Source: Penicillus capitatus
Lineage: Eukaryota > Chlorophyta
Assembly (NCBI GenBank): GCA_965649825.1
Contig: OZ287696.1
Location: 186,001 to 250,000, forward strand
Length of the DNA stretch: 64,000 nt
Direction: 5' to 3'
The notes below the pieces were generated by a model. That model did not search any database and was not told where the DNA came from. It worked only from the letters and a program-made list of their open reading frames with translations. The position numbers were made by a program, and so were the translations under genes. How positions within the stretch are numbered: the stretch's first letter is position 1; each line of letters begins with the position of its first letter. Below, in pieces: positions 35,460-46,347 of this stretch.

Positions 35460-35847
35460 GAGTTCCGCACCTGATCTGTTGTTTGTTACCTTTGAAGTAC
35501 AAAGCTGTGTAAGGATCACTGAAATAAGGAATCCTTCGCTATGAACTCTCCGTGTACAGTACGGAAGGACTCGGCATTCGATCACGAACGGACGCACACA
35601 GGAGGAACAGCATTTGGAATTTTGGCAAAGTGTTCTGAGCACAGTTGGTAACTGCTCAAGGACTTATGTTGTTGCTCTATTGCCAAGCACATCTGTCAGG
35701 GCACAGTGGAGAACGAATGCCATGGACATCCTCCCTCCATTCTACATCAAAAAACTCGTCCTTTGAATTGCCGACTGCGTAAAGGCTCAACAAAAGCCTC
35801 TAGATTCTCATTTGAGAGAAACAAAAAAAAGCAAGGAGTGGTGTTGG
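35460..35847. other. Convergent spacer, Sec61 alpha / Gly-rich gene
   Basis: About 390 bp between the ends of two convergent genes. No coding signal; presumed 3' UTRs. Confidence 0.5.
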
Positions 35848-38706
35848 TTAAGTTGTTGGATACTCTTTTCTGCCGCAGATGACGTTTCCCTCTTTGTCAT
35901 AGATGGTTTTTCCCTCAGAAGGGGGTGGACATTCTGGCCTCGATGCCGTCTTGCCCAATCGACTGGAATGACGGTATCTCGTTTCAGGCCCTTTCCAGTC
36001 AATGCCTCCAAACCACGAAGCAGTGGTCTTCTTGATATCGTGTTTGTAGACGGAACGTCGAACATCTTCTGTGCATCTCGATTTGGCCGGTGGTGCGTGT
36101 TTGCAACGCCGGCGTTTGTGGTGAATGGCAGGTGTGTGTGGTCGCTTCGGCGCAGATTCCGTCTTCTTTTTCTCTGCATGGTGATGCGGTTTGGGAACGG
36201 GTGAAACGGGCAAAATGCTTGGCTGGGGTTCCGGTTTAGGAGATTCTGGTTTTGGTATCTTCGATCCGTGCATTTCCGGAATATCAGCAGAAGCATGAAC
36301 GTCATGCTTTTCACCAGTTCCAGGTGCATCGGGACTGGTCTCAGTAGGAGCGACATGTGGATGCTCCTTTTCAGGCGATGGCTCTGGACTTGGTGCCGTA
36401 GATTGCGGAATTGAGTAACCGTGAGTCTCTCCACGTTTGGAATGGGGAGGTTTTTCATGAACGCCACCACCGCCTCCTCCGCCAGCAGCTGCGGATGCCG
36501 GCTCTGTACCCACTGAAGGTCTTGGTTCTTTGGAGGCTGTACCGCCACCTCCGCCGCCACCGCTACTGCCTCCGCCTCCACCACCGCCACCTCCGCCGCC
36601 ATCTTTGCCTCCTCCACCGCCTCCCAATCTGTCTCCAAATCCTCTGGCATACCCACCACGAATTGTCCCGCCGCCGCCTCCTCCGCCACTGTCTCCTCCT
36701 CCGCCTCCACCAGCTCCGCCTAAGAGTATATAAACATCGTTTGATTGCATGTCCATCAAGGGGCACTCTGAATCGCACCTTGGAAGCTGCTGACTCCTTC
36801 GCCGCCTCCACCGCCGAGGCCACCACTGCCAGAACCGAGTGCTCCTATTGTCTTGCCCATACCTCCGCCTCCTCCACGGCGACGGCGAACGGCACTTACG
36901 GAGGGTCCGCCATGGCCTGATCCAATTCCCCCTCTACCACTGCCACCTCCACCTCCTCCACCGCGACCTCCTCCTCCACCGGATCCAGATCCTTCGACCG
37001 AAGTCCCTCCGCCGCCTTTCGGCGACCCTGCACCCTCTGATTGTCCTCTGCGACCTCCGCCGCCACCACCCCCGCCACCACCGGAAATGTCTTCTTCTTC
37101 GCACAGAAGACCACCACCACCTCCGCCACCAGCACCTCCGTGTTTTTGTGTTGAGGCCAATCCGGAACCAGATCCGATCTTGGAACCGCCACGTCCTGTG
37201 AAGTGAGAGATTGGGATCGCATAATGACGTTCGGTGCAAAGACGCTTACCTTTTGCTTTGGCTCTGTGAGCGCTTCCGGCCCCGCCGCCTCCTCCTGCTC
37301 CCCCTCCCCCTCCAGCTCCTCCATGCGAAAGAGAAGTCCCTCCGCCGCCAAAATAATCGCCGCCACCAGAAGCGGTCCCGAAATGTCCAGCACCTGCGCC
37401 ACCTCCACCGCCGCCAGAGACCTTCGAATCTTCAAAGTCGATAAGGTGACCTCCTCCACCACCAGCCCCTCCACCGCCTCGGCCAGATTTCACAGCCCCT
37501 CCACCGCCTCCGCCTCCTCCAATAACCATTGACTGAGCACCTCCGCTGCCTTCGCCATGCGAACGCTGACCACCTCCGCCCCCACCTCCGCCGCCTCCTG
37601 TTCCGCCACCTCCACCAGAACCGCTGACTCCCTTTCTTCCACCGCCAGATGCATCGCCACCTCCCCCAAAGCGACTTCCTCCGCCACTACCGCCTCCACC
37701 TGATCCACCACCTCCACCACCGCCAGATCCACCATCAACACCTGCTCCGTGATCTATGCCTCCACCTCCGCCACCGCCACCTCCGCCCGGATCACTGCTT
37801 CGTCTTCCTTGCCCTCCACTTCCTCCACCGCCAAGGATATCGCCGCCTCCGCCACTGCCTTTGCCGCTCGGTCCACCTCCACCAGCACCGCCACCACCTG
37901 ACAACAACCAATCGTCATGCGAAGTCTAACATACAGAACACCGGTTCTTTCGTCCATTACACGTCTCTACGAACAGACGTCGCCAAAAGCGTCAGAAGGT
38001 GACGTCTGAATGGTGCATGAGTCTATCTTTACTTCCAGAACAAAAACATTCCAAGATATACCTTCAGCACCGCCTCCTCCCCCTCCGCCTCCTCCACCGC
38101 GACTGCCGCTCTGGGATCCACCACTTCCGCCTCCGCCAGTTCGGTCTCCACCTCCTTCTCCTAGTCCTCCTGGACCTCCCCCGCCTCCGCCACCTCCACC
38201 ACCATGATCGGCGCTGCTTCCTCCTCCGCCGCCGCTACCACTATGCGTGTCGCCTGCACCACCTCCGCCTCCTCCACCTATCATGGTCTTTTATCATGCG
38301 ACAGTGCAACAAGGCGTTGTCGATCGCACCGAGGATTCCTGTGCAATCGCAGTGCTTCTTCTTGCATTCATTAACGGCGACCGCCGAAGTGGACTCGCAA
38401 CAAGTGCAATGCTTTTCTCGCTTCGACCAGCGGTGCGTTTTGGCTGAAAACAGACGACATGCTAAAAATTCGTAAAGAGGTAGCACCGAAAGACACCTGA
38501 AGTGCTTTGGCTATGAAAAATGAGGGTGACCTACAAAAAGGCACAACAGTTGGGGGGAGTGGTGAAAGCACGATACTATGTCGTAAAAAGGAGATGTGTC
38601 ACAACGACAAACTTACCAGCACAACCCAGAATAGTCCTATGGCAGGCGGACGCGATCTGCGCCCTTTAGGCGCCTGAAAAGAGAAAACAGAGATTAAAAC
38701 AGACAT
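35848..38706 (-). CDS. Very Gly-rich secreted or cell-surface structural protein
   Basis: A chain of minus-strand exons joined by good splice sites. Examples are donor GTAAGC after HRAKAK (about 37250) rejoining GRGGSKIG, and donor GTGCGA after SSFQ (about 36780) rejoining GGAGG. The N-terminus (APKGRRSRPP then AIGLFWVVLVTLIFHS) is a signal anchor. A small Cys-rich segment follows (HCTCCESTSAVAVNECKKK), then about 600 residues of poly-Gly blocks broken by Ser, His and Asp. The C-terminal third is rich in Pro, Glu, His and Lys (PKPESPKPEPQPS; PKPHHHAEKKK). The opposite strand would encode poly-Pro, but only the minus strand has consistent splice junctions and an anchor. Likely cell wall, sheath or adhesive material (inference). 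The exact exon count in the 5' part is uncertain. Confidence 0.7.
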
Positions 38707-39099
38707 AGAGTGAAAGGCGAGAGCAAAACGACCATCACAAAGACAGACAAAGGACTGGCTGCACAGTCGCTACGTATCAGTCGGAGAAAACTGCCGCGGG
38801 ACGAAATTTTCGACGGAGACGGCGCGACGTAAATTTAAAGCGTGATTGCATTATCGTACTTCCGAGACCGAAGCGCACTCCCTGACGAAGTTATTGATCT
38901 TATGTACTACACCAGTTCGAACCACACAATCACTCTCCCTATTGCAGGAGAGCCGGAATGAGAACGCAGCCGCATGCAATCTTCGATTCTGACTCAGAAA
39001 ACCAAATCGCACTAGTCTTGGCTTGATCACAGCAAAGGCATTCACACATCCGCAGAGCATTCGTCTGACCAATGGTAAGAAATTGGGTCGACCGCAGAT
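38707..39099. other. Spacer between copine and Gly-rich gene
   Basis: About 390 bp, no supported gene; both flanking genes are on the minus strand. Confidence 0.4.
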
Positions 39100-40044
39100 T
39101 CATGTGGGACGACGTGGAGGATTTTTCAAAATTGTTGGAGGGATGGACGCGACGATGCGCTGAACTCTTGTCTTTGCTGCATATCCGACGAGATATTGAG
39201 CGGTCTTGTACTGATCTGGCAGCTCCATTAAAGCGTTCAGTGCAAAACTCGCCTCCCTTCTTTGGTCGCGTATCGAAGCGCTGCCGTTCATGATTCTGTT
39301 AAACTCCACGAACTGAAAGTTGTCCCATTGTCGACTGGGAAGTTCGTCGTCGAAGTAATGCATAGTCTCCCAGGGACCGTCTCCCACGCCGATGAGCACG
39401 ATGGAGATTGGAAACATGGATGCCTCCACGATCGCCTGCATGGTGTCCTGCCTGCAAGACGAGGAGATTTGCCCATCTGCTAGGATGAGCAGCAGATGAA
39501 ACTGCATCCCTGAGTCGTAGACTTGTCGCATCGCCTGACGGATCAGTGCGGCGAAGGATGTCGGTCCAGAGAGCTGCACGTGGGTAACCAATTCCCTGTA
39601 GCGCTGCACGAGGCTCTGCAGTCCAGTCGAGGGTTGGTTACCAGGATGGAACGAGAAAACAGATGTCATGCCGGTCGTCTCGTCTCCAAAGCCATATCCA
39701 GGTATCAACTGATCGTCGTCGAAACTCTCCAGCGTCCTTGCAATCAAGGAGAGTGATGTGAGGTATGGATTTGGAGGTCCGGTGATAGAGTGCAGAGATT
39801 GTCCTGTGAAGACAGCATCGATACCGACAGACGCGGTGTCCGTAAACTTACCGTTGAAGGTATGTTCGCCGGTCCACATGTTTGACTTTGTGAAATCGAT
39901 TCCAACGATGAGCTGACAGGCTTCGAGGCCCTCCTGTCGCAAGGCCTTCTGAACTTCTTCTATCGTCTCGAACCTGTCGGGAATTCTCTGAAAGCGCTGA
40001 CCCGCCTCTGACGTTTGTGTCTTCTTGCTACTGCACAAACCCAT
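39100..40044 (-). CDS. Copine A-domain protein, RGLG-type, N-myristoylation motif, no RING
   Basis: A single 314-codon exon from ATG 40044. The N-terminus MGLCSSKK is a textbook myristoylation/palmitoylation signal (Gly2, Cys4). Residues about 20-270 form a copine/vWA-like domain: IEEVQKALRQEGLE, LIVGIDFTKSNMWTGEHTFN with the D-x-T-x-S metal site, NPYLTSLSLIARTLESFDDD, IPGYGFGDETT, LSGPTSFAALIRQAM, ISIVLIGVGDGPWETM and LPSRQWDNFQFVEF. Plant RGLG proteins with this domain end in a RING ubiquitin-ligase finger. Here the protein ends about 30 residues after the domain without a RING. There are no C2 domains either. Probable membrane-tethered Ca/Mg-binding adaptor. A damaged copy of its 5' end lies at 40318-40500. 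Confidence 0.9.
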   Translation of the reverse strand: MGLCSSKKTQTSEAGQRFQRIPDRFETIEEVQKALRQEGLEACQLIVGIDFTKSNMWTGEHTFNGKFTDTASVGIDAVFTGQSLHSITGPPNPYLTSLSLIARTLESFDDDQLIPGYGFGDETTGMTSVFSFHPGNQPSTGLQSLVQRYRELVTHVQLSGPTSFAALIRQAMRQVYDSGMQFHLLLILADGQISSSCRQDTMQAIVEASMFPISIVLIGVGDGPWETMHYFDDELPSRQWDNFQFVEFNRIMNGSASIRDQRREASFALNALMELPDQYKTAQYLVGYAAKTRVQRIVASIPPTILKNPPRRPT

Positions 40045-40317
40045 TTTGAAAACCTCTTGTTAAACTAATGCGAACTTCATTGCAGTGTAACGTCTTTTAC
40101 TGTTCGAATCTGTCCCTTTGCCATCTCATTGATTGTGATATGCATGATAAAAGACAATTTTGAATCGCGACTTTTATAGAAGAGCCGAGTTTCCACAACG
40201 ACAAGAACCAGATACGCGAACATAGCTATTGTCCCGAAAGGTTGTAACAGTTCAGTTCTGTTGACTCCCGTAACTAACCGCGAAGGAAACATTTCATGTC
40301 GTTTCATTCTCCGAACG

Positions 40318-40500
40318 GGTGGCTTGTTCGAGAGCGGGAAGGGCGACGAGAGCGGCGAGATTCAACGATTTCAGAAAATGCCCTACAGACAAGTTTGTGA
40401 CAATAGAAGAGGTCCAGGAGGCTCTACAACAAGCCGGCCTCGAATACCGCTAACATATCCTTGGAATCGACTTTACAGACAACACCAATAAGAAAAAACC
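40318..40500 (+). pseudogene. Copine 5'-end pseudogene fragment, inverted relative to the intact gene
   Basis: On the plus strand, RFQKMP (40366-40383) is followed, after a one-base frame shift, by TDKFVTIEEVQEALQQAGLE from 40385, then a TAA in frame, then HILGIDFTDNTN. This matches the intact copine at RFQRIPDRFETIEEVQKAL and LIVGIDFTKSN. Frameshift plus stop show it is dead. It covers only the N-terminal 50 or so codons. The orientation is head-to-head with the functional copy, about 270 bp away. Confidence 0.8.
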
Positions 40501-41037
40501 GAGCAACGACATGATGACTGGGATAACGCATCATCACGTAACCCTTTCGTTTTCATGATGCCAGGGTCTTAGTCCATCAATCGCCTACTGGCATGGCGCC
40601 GCACACACGCGGCGCGTCGTCCCGCCTAGGTTGCCAGAGAGAGAACGAGATTTCGTGAACTCGATTCGTTGTTGATTGTGAATAGATGGTCAGAGGCGGA
40701 GTGCCTCGGTGAGGAGGCATTCTTTACGATCGCAACAGCATTGTGTGTACTTAGGCACTTCACGCAGGCTGATCGTCGTCGTCGCTATGAAAATTCCGTG
40801 GTCGTGTCGGAACTTCACGAGCTCAGGGATTTGACAAACATGGACCTAGTCAGTTGACAAACAGAAGAACAACAAGCCGTCATCCGTTTTGACGCGGAGT
40901 TATTCTTTCCATAGGTTACAGACTGTTTGTTTTTGTTGATTTCCTAGACAACGCAGAATGCTAGAAAGATGGGAAGCTCGTTTAGTTCGATGGAAAGAAA
41001 ACTATAATGCCACACAGTTGTGCAAAAAAGACATTAG

Positions 41038-41225
41038 GATTGTACTTATCGCATTTCACTTAAAGAGTTTATGTAGTCTGGTTGACAGGTCAGTCTCAAA
41101 GAAGATCATCCTTACGGTTTAGAACAGCTAGGGCACGGGCACGGGCTTGGCTCTGATTTCCCTTACGATTTATTCGGGGAATTTGACATTTCATTCACTA
41201 AGCATTATTCATTCCATACGGTGGG
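41038..41225 (+). repeat. Degenerate dispersed repeat, copy 1
   Basis: Contains TTCACTTAAAGAGTTTATGT, then TTGACAGGTCA, then TTACGGTTTAGAACA, a GATTTCCCTT block and GGGGAATTTGACATTTCATT. The same ordered blocks recur at about 42118 and 42250. Confidence 0.6.
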
Positions 41226-42104
41226 AAAAAAAATAGATACCTGGTCGAATTGGAAAGAATGCTAACGCGGAATTGGCAATGGATATTAATCAGTCAGACC
41301 AGGTCAGAGTGATTCTAAAAAAGTGGATAAAGGAGCGACGGTACACTGTCAAGCAAATCGCTTATTCGCTTGAGAACAATGCAATGAACTGCATTGGTTC
41401 GGCAGTCGCGTTGACCCGCTCGTTTGCTGTCGATTAGCTTTATGCAGATTTTGACGGCGCGTGGGACAGCTCGTTGGCGGAGCATTCCAGCTTGTCTGGT
41501 CTTTCTGTCGCGGAATCGTTTGACGTTACGGCAGACTGCGCATTCGACATTGTGGCAAAAATCAACGATTTCCTTCACATGGATCGAATTTCCCTTGGGA
41601 TTTGTGTTTGTGATTTTACAGGCACGTATGTCTTTAGGAAGAAACTCCAGAATAAGAACAAAAACAAGCACTTGTTTTATTCAACTTTTATGAGCGAAAT
41701 TGTAAAAAAGATAAAATTAGAGAAGAAGAACAGCGAAAAGAAGTTGAAAGATTCAACAAAAAAGAAAGCTTTGTCTGTGTGACGTTCGGTGCCCGAGAGG
41801 CTCATCATGCACAACGATGGCATGAGAGAGAAGTGACCTCATTCTGAATATTTACACGGGAACTGTTCTGTTGTATCCGTCTAACTATGTAAATATACAT
41901 TGCCGACGGAGCTTCCCAGCGCGACCCGCCACCCCGTCCGGACTCGGCCGTCAGGTCGGCGTTCACAGTCTGGACTACCAACGTTAATTCCAGATTGAAG
42001 TGGAAGAACAAAGAAGACATCTTGAGCGAACAAAGGTAGAGTCAAGCGATGGGAGGTACCTTTTAGCAAGTGAGTAGACGGGAGAGAGGAAAAGAAAATA
42101 GTAG

Positions 42105-42410
42105 GATTATATTATCGTTCTTCACTTAAGGAGTTTATGTGGTTGTGTTGACAGGTCAATTTGTAGGAAGATTATCCATACGCTTTAGAACATTAAGATT
42201 TCCTTTGACATTTATAGCCGAAATTGACAGATCAGTCTTTGATAGGACCGAATTTCCCTTTTCATTCACAAGATTGACAAGTCGCTCGTTGAAGTTTATT
42301 TCATACGCATTAGAACATCCATTGGGGCGGCTGTGACATCGGCACGAGTAGAATTTTCCTTTGAATTAATCCCGGAAATTAACAGGTCATTCATTGTAAA
42401 GACTATGTAC
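42105..42410 (+). repeat. Degenerate dispersed repeat, copies 2 and 3 in tandem
   Basis: Copy 2: TTCACTTAAGGAGTTTATGT, TTGACAGGTCA, CCATACGCTTTAGAACAT, GATTTCCTTTGACATTTAT, GAAATTGACAGATCA. Copy 3 follows directly: GATTGACAAGTC, GTTGAAGTTTATTTCATACG, CATTAGAACATCC, TTTTCCTTTGAATTAATCC, GGAAATTAACAGGTCATTCA. Unit length is about 130-165 bp. No coding capacity; it may be a decayed mobile element or satellite. Confidence 0.6.
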
Positions 42411-42610
42411 TGTGTTCTCCTTATTTGTAGCCAATCCGATTAGAAGCCAATGTGGGTTTTTACGCTTATTCACAAACTGTCTCAAAACGGACGCCCTCCC
42501 CGATCAGAAGCCCCTTCCTCTGCTCGAAGAAGGTTGAATATACGAGTACCGTATGTCATGAACTCCGCCGAACTAGTCTTTTGTCATTATAGACATGCTG
42601 TTTCGACGTC

Positions 42611-42817
42611 TTGGTATGGGTCCGAGAATCATGGTCAAAGATATCCCCGGACATTGTCCAGAATGCATCGGAAAGCCCATTCTTGCACAAACGCATACAT
42701 ATGTGTAAACGTGAAACACTGGGAGGTCAGTTTCGCGAAGTCCTCCTATCTAAGCCACAGGAGTCCAATTCGGACGAACGCAAAGATGACATCGACGATG
42801 AGATGCTTCTGCACTGA
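42611..42817 (+). mobile_element. Possible DDE (pogo/Tigger-like) transposase C-terminal remnant
   Basis: The frame gives VWVRESWSKISPDIVQNA, which resembles the W-(V/I)-x-x-(A/S)-W-x-x-(V/I)-x-x-(D/E)-x-I-x-(N/K) motif near the end of pogo-type DDE transposases. It is followed in a shifted frame by HRKAHSC and later by an acidic tail (SNSDERKDDIDDEM). No terminal inverted repeats or catalytic DDE region could be found. The assignment is tentative. Confidence 0.3.
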
Positions 42818-43000
42818 GCATTTCAGAAGAGTGGTGACTGGTGACTGGTGACTGGTTCCTTGGACAGAAGCCACGACACTGGCGCACTCGTACACAGGTG
42901 CTTCGCGGAATTGCATCAGTGCAATACAAGCCCTGCCTAATTAGAAACCCTGTCTCTGCGAATACTGCTCTATTTTTTCAACAAGACCGGGTTATAAATA

Positions 43001-43100
43001 NNNNNNNNNNNNNNNNNNNNNNNNNNNNNNNNNNNNNNNNNNNNNNNNNNNNNNNNNNNNNNNNNNNNNNNNNNNNNNNNNNNNNNNNNNNNNNNNNNNN
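43001..43100. other. Assembly gap (100 N)
   Basis: Exactly 100 undetermined bases, the conventional placeholder for a gap of unknown size. It interrupts the CWF19L1-like gene. Confidence 0.99.
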
Positions 43101-44319
43101 ATCCGACGTATGTTGAGTGGTTTTGTTTTTTTACCTCTGCATCTGTTGTTCTCTTTCCGTCGGATGGCACGTGGAATGGACAGTGTGTTGCATCGGAAGG
43201 GATCTCACAGAGTGTCTCAGATTCCATGAACTGCGCCGGGGTCAAGCACAGTGCAAAGAGATTCTGTTTTGTCACGGTGCCAAACGGACACAACGAGGTA
43301 AACCTGGTGACATGCGGACCTGCCAATCCAGTCATATCATGCAGCGCATTCGTAGACCAAAGGGAGAGCGACCTGCTCCGAGGTCTGGATTTATATATGG
43401 TGCTCGGTTGAAGAACAGGGATGGTTGACTGGTGACGTGATATCTCGGACGAACGATCGTCAGCAATGAAGCAATGTGTGGACTGCCTTCTGGCAAGTCG
43501 CCAAGGTCTGCACACAAGGATATATGCAGCTGGGCCTCTAGCACAGGACATGCTCTCAGGTACTCTTCCTACCTTCCACAGAACCTCGAGCGAGGTTATT
43601 GGTGACACCGCTTGGCCATTCGCAGGACAGAAAGAAATCCACATCCCCTCCATGAGACTGCACCGACTTTTTCAGCGACGCAATGTCCTGTCCCGTGTAG
43701 TAACGTCGATCCAAAGGTTCCTGATCAAAGTGATCTGCATCGTAGATGCCTTCCAAGAATGCAACAGTCAGTCCATTTGGCATCTCGAACTACATGCATG
43801 GACAATGATTGCTCTGTCCAATTCTGGATCTATTTGATCAGAACGTACGATGCCGCTTCTTCCTAGGTAATGGACGTTGCTGCTGTTCATCTCTTCCATT
43901 TTCTGTATGGCCACATCGCTACCGCGGCCTAAGTTTGAAAAGACAGGAGACATTAAGAGCAGGAGTGAATATTCTGGACGCTGCGTGCCGTAGGCTCCGA
44001 GGATATACGTCTGCATCGGCATCTTCTGACTCGAATTCAAGAACTGCACAAACGCGTCGTCGTGGTCATCTTCATCATCTGCCACTACTCCTGACGCCTT
44101 TTCTGTCGTTTCTGTTGAGACAAGGGACGTCACAATGACGTCATGTCTGTTCACCGCGTGTTTACCGTTTTCGGCGAAGAAGTGTCCAACACAAAAGAGA
44201 GCGTCAAAGGGACCATTTCTGTTGTGTACTTTCTCGACGCGTTTAAGGAGTTTATTAAAGTTCCCTCGACATGCTCCAGCAAATAATACACGAACAGACA
44301 ATCCTTGCTCACCCTCCAT
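43101..44319 (-). CDS. CWF19L1: CWF19L1/Drn1-like protein, 3' part lost in the assembly gap
   Basis: ATG 44319 (MEGEQGLSVRVLFAGACRG) starts the metallophosphatase-like N-terminal domain of the family: NFNKLLKRVEKVHNRNGPFD, LFCVGHFF, PMQTYILGAYGT, NVHYLGRSGI, GLTVAFLEG, DVDFFLSCEWPSGV, RPRYHV, and HVTRFTSLCPFGTVTKQNLF. Introns of about 35-60 nt join these blocks. The frame runs into the N-run at 43100. The two C-terminal Cwf19 domains are not seen on the other side of the gap, which looks like repeats, so the gene is either completed inside the gap or the join is wrong. The family acts in intron-lariat debranching and spliceosome turnover in the nucleus, fitting for a genome this rich in introns. 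Confidence 0.85.
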
Positions 44320-44709
44320 CCTTTGAGAAAAGGACAAAGAGAAAGAGCGAGACGCGAAATGGCTACACGAAACGCATGAACCGACACGCGATGCTGTGAT
44401 GTGACGGATAGACGGACAGCTTGCGATGTGCTGCTTATCGGCGACGTCTCTGCGCCACAGTCGTTGTTGTTGGACACAGAAATAAGGTAAAGGGTCACAA
44501 GAGATCACTTATTTTCCCTAAAGGGTGGCGTGGCCATTGACACGACCCAATTCCAACCCTTCGCTTTCATCATGTGTTCGGGCTCTGCCTTTGGCCGTTG
44601 TAAACGATCGCATCGTCTTTAACAGTCTCCTGGTGAGTCCAGGCTGCCCATTCATGATTCCTGGCACAGAGCAGAGATCGTATCCGATCAGAAATGTCGA
44701 TGGACTGCA
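44320..44709. other. Spacer between polytopic membrane gene and CWF19L1-like gene
   Basis: About 390 bp, no supported gene; promoter of the CWF19L1-like gene expected here (minus strand). Confidence 0.4.
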
Positions 44710-46347
44710 TCAAATCGGAGACTTACGTGTTCGGGCATCAACGCATTCGGATGGACCCCATCCCCAGGCAAACATCCATAGGTAGTTAACGGTTGACAGA
44801 ATGACGAGCCCAGCAGCAGAGAACCGAATTTCCCAACGTCCATCGGGCGATTCAGAGTCCGCTTGTGCATTCCAGTTCTCCAGAAATCGAGTGGTGTTGA
44901 TAATGTACGTAAAGGATGGAAGGCAAGCTAGAGCGATAAACATGGAACGGACGCTTTCTCCCGGTTGACCAAAAACGGAAAGGATTCCAAACACCACGAT
45001 CATGATTTCGAGACAGATCTCCACCCACAGTCCATCGTACCTATCCCTTCCTTCAATTCCCATATTCAGTAGAGAAGTGGATATTACCAACTGCATGTGG
45101 GATCATGCCTCTTGCAGACTTCGTCTTGAACGGAGCTCAGTCCGATACCAAAGATGACGACGCCTAGGAGACCCGTAAAGCTGAGCATGGCTCTGAAGGA
45201 TCTCGTCCTCTCCGGTGCAGGAGACTTCCATGAGAAATGCAAACAGCCTACAACGTGAAAGAGTGAGATGTCTGTGCATAATAGGGACGCGGGACTGACC
45301 CATTGAGATCACTAGAAAGGCACCGGCAGCGACGATGAGAGAGCTCCCGATGACTGTTCCCACAGAGTCATACGTTTCGTAGGCGCTCTCCTGGTTTTTC
45401 AGATAGAAGAAATCGGTACGTGCTGTGTTGGCCACACGAAGGAAGACGGAGACGGGAATGGATACTAAGACGCAGTAGGCTGCCAGGACTTCAAACGTTC
45501 TTGACAGTCCCATGGCCAGAATGTACATCAGAAAGAAGAGCATGGACTGGCCCAGTGCCCACCACTGAGGTTTTAGCTCGGGACATGTCTCCTTGTCCAT
45601 GCATTCTTTGAGCCAGGCTGAGAAATTCAAAATCCATCCCGTCACGCCCAATCCAAGACCCGCAATACCCATTCCAAGTGCAAGCAGATCACGAGAGGCG
45701 CAGCACGTCATTGGCGCATTGGATGATGCACTGTAGCCATCGGACATCGATGAGACATCCGATTGTGAATCCCAATCGATCTTGTCGTCGACAGGATCAT
45801 CTTCAGGAACAATCTCTGTCGATGCAGAAACACCCGTGTGTGCATCGAGCTTGTCTTTTGTCAATCTGCCAGCAGAGAGATCACGAGAGATGCATCGTGA
45901 GGGTGTCTTCTCTACTTGTTCGTGGGAATGGGCATTCGGCTGGATCTGAATCGCAATCCGATTGAGAAGATGAATCCGAGATTGCATCCAGCGAGGAGCA
46001 TCAGGACATAGGAGACGGTAGGGTCGACAGAGTTGGAGAGGACACCTTGTGTGGCTACTGTTGAGCCAATGATTCCCAGCAACGACAGACGTCCTTCGCT
46101 GAAGCGATTCAGCCACAGTTCCACAATGACATAGTAGCAGAGGCCAATCGTTTCCAGACTGAAAAGCCACCAACAGATGTCTGAGTGAGCCACAGTGCGC
46201 TGCGTCTGGCAAAGCACAGCTTGTCTGTCTCTTGAGATTGATGTGACAGCAGGGACAAACCAGAAGGACAGCTAGACAGATGTTCAGAAAAAAGGCGATG
46301 AAGAAGAAACAGAGTCTCAGCCAGTAGAGATAGGACGCTTTCAGCAT
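44710..46347 (-). CDS. Polytopic membrane protein of unknown family (about 9-10 TM)
   Basis: ATG 46347 (MLKASYLYWLRLCFFFIAFF). Five or so exons; frames join with introns at about 46240-46300, 45930, 45252-45300 and 45055-45098. Hydrophobic segments include LRLCFFFIAFFLNI, ICWWLFSLETIGLCYYVIVE, SYVLMLLAGCNLGFIFSIGL, LALGMGIAGLGLGVTGWIL, SMLFFLMYILAMGL, VLAAYCVLVSIPVSVFL, SSLIVAAGAFLVISM, FTGLLGVVIFGIGL, IMIVVFGILSVFG and VILSTVNYLWMFAWGW. A hydrophilic acidic loop (VPEDDPVDDKIDWDSQSD) lies between TM 3 and 4. I do not recognise a transporter or receptor motif. The stop follows TRKSPI at 44710. Confidence 0.65.

Larger units (their letters stand above)
40501..43000. other. Gene-poor patch left of the assembly gap
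   Basis: About 2.5 kb without a supported intact gene. It holds the degenerate repeats and the transposase-like remnant listed separately. Other frames (for example 102 codons on + from 41474) are Lys-rich and unrecognised. Confidence 0.5.

Noticed and set aside
36530-38207. Plus-strand poly-Pro frames
   Set aside because: Complement of the Gly-rich gene. Only minus-strand exons join with good donors and acceptors and a signal anchor.
42841-43653. Frames running through the N gap
   Set aside because: Translations across undetermined bases carry no evidence; only the CWF19L1-like part right of the gap is supported.
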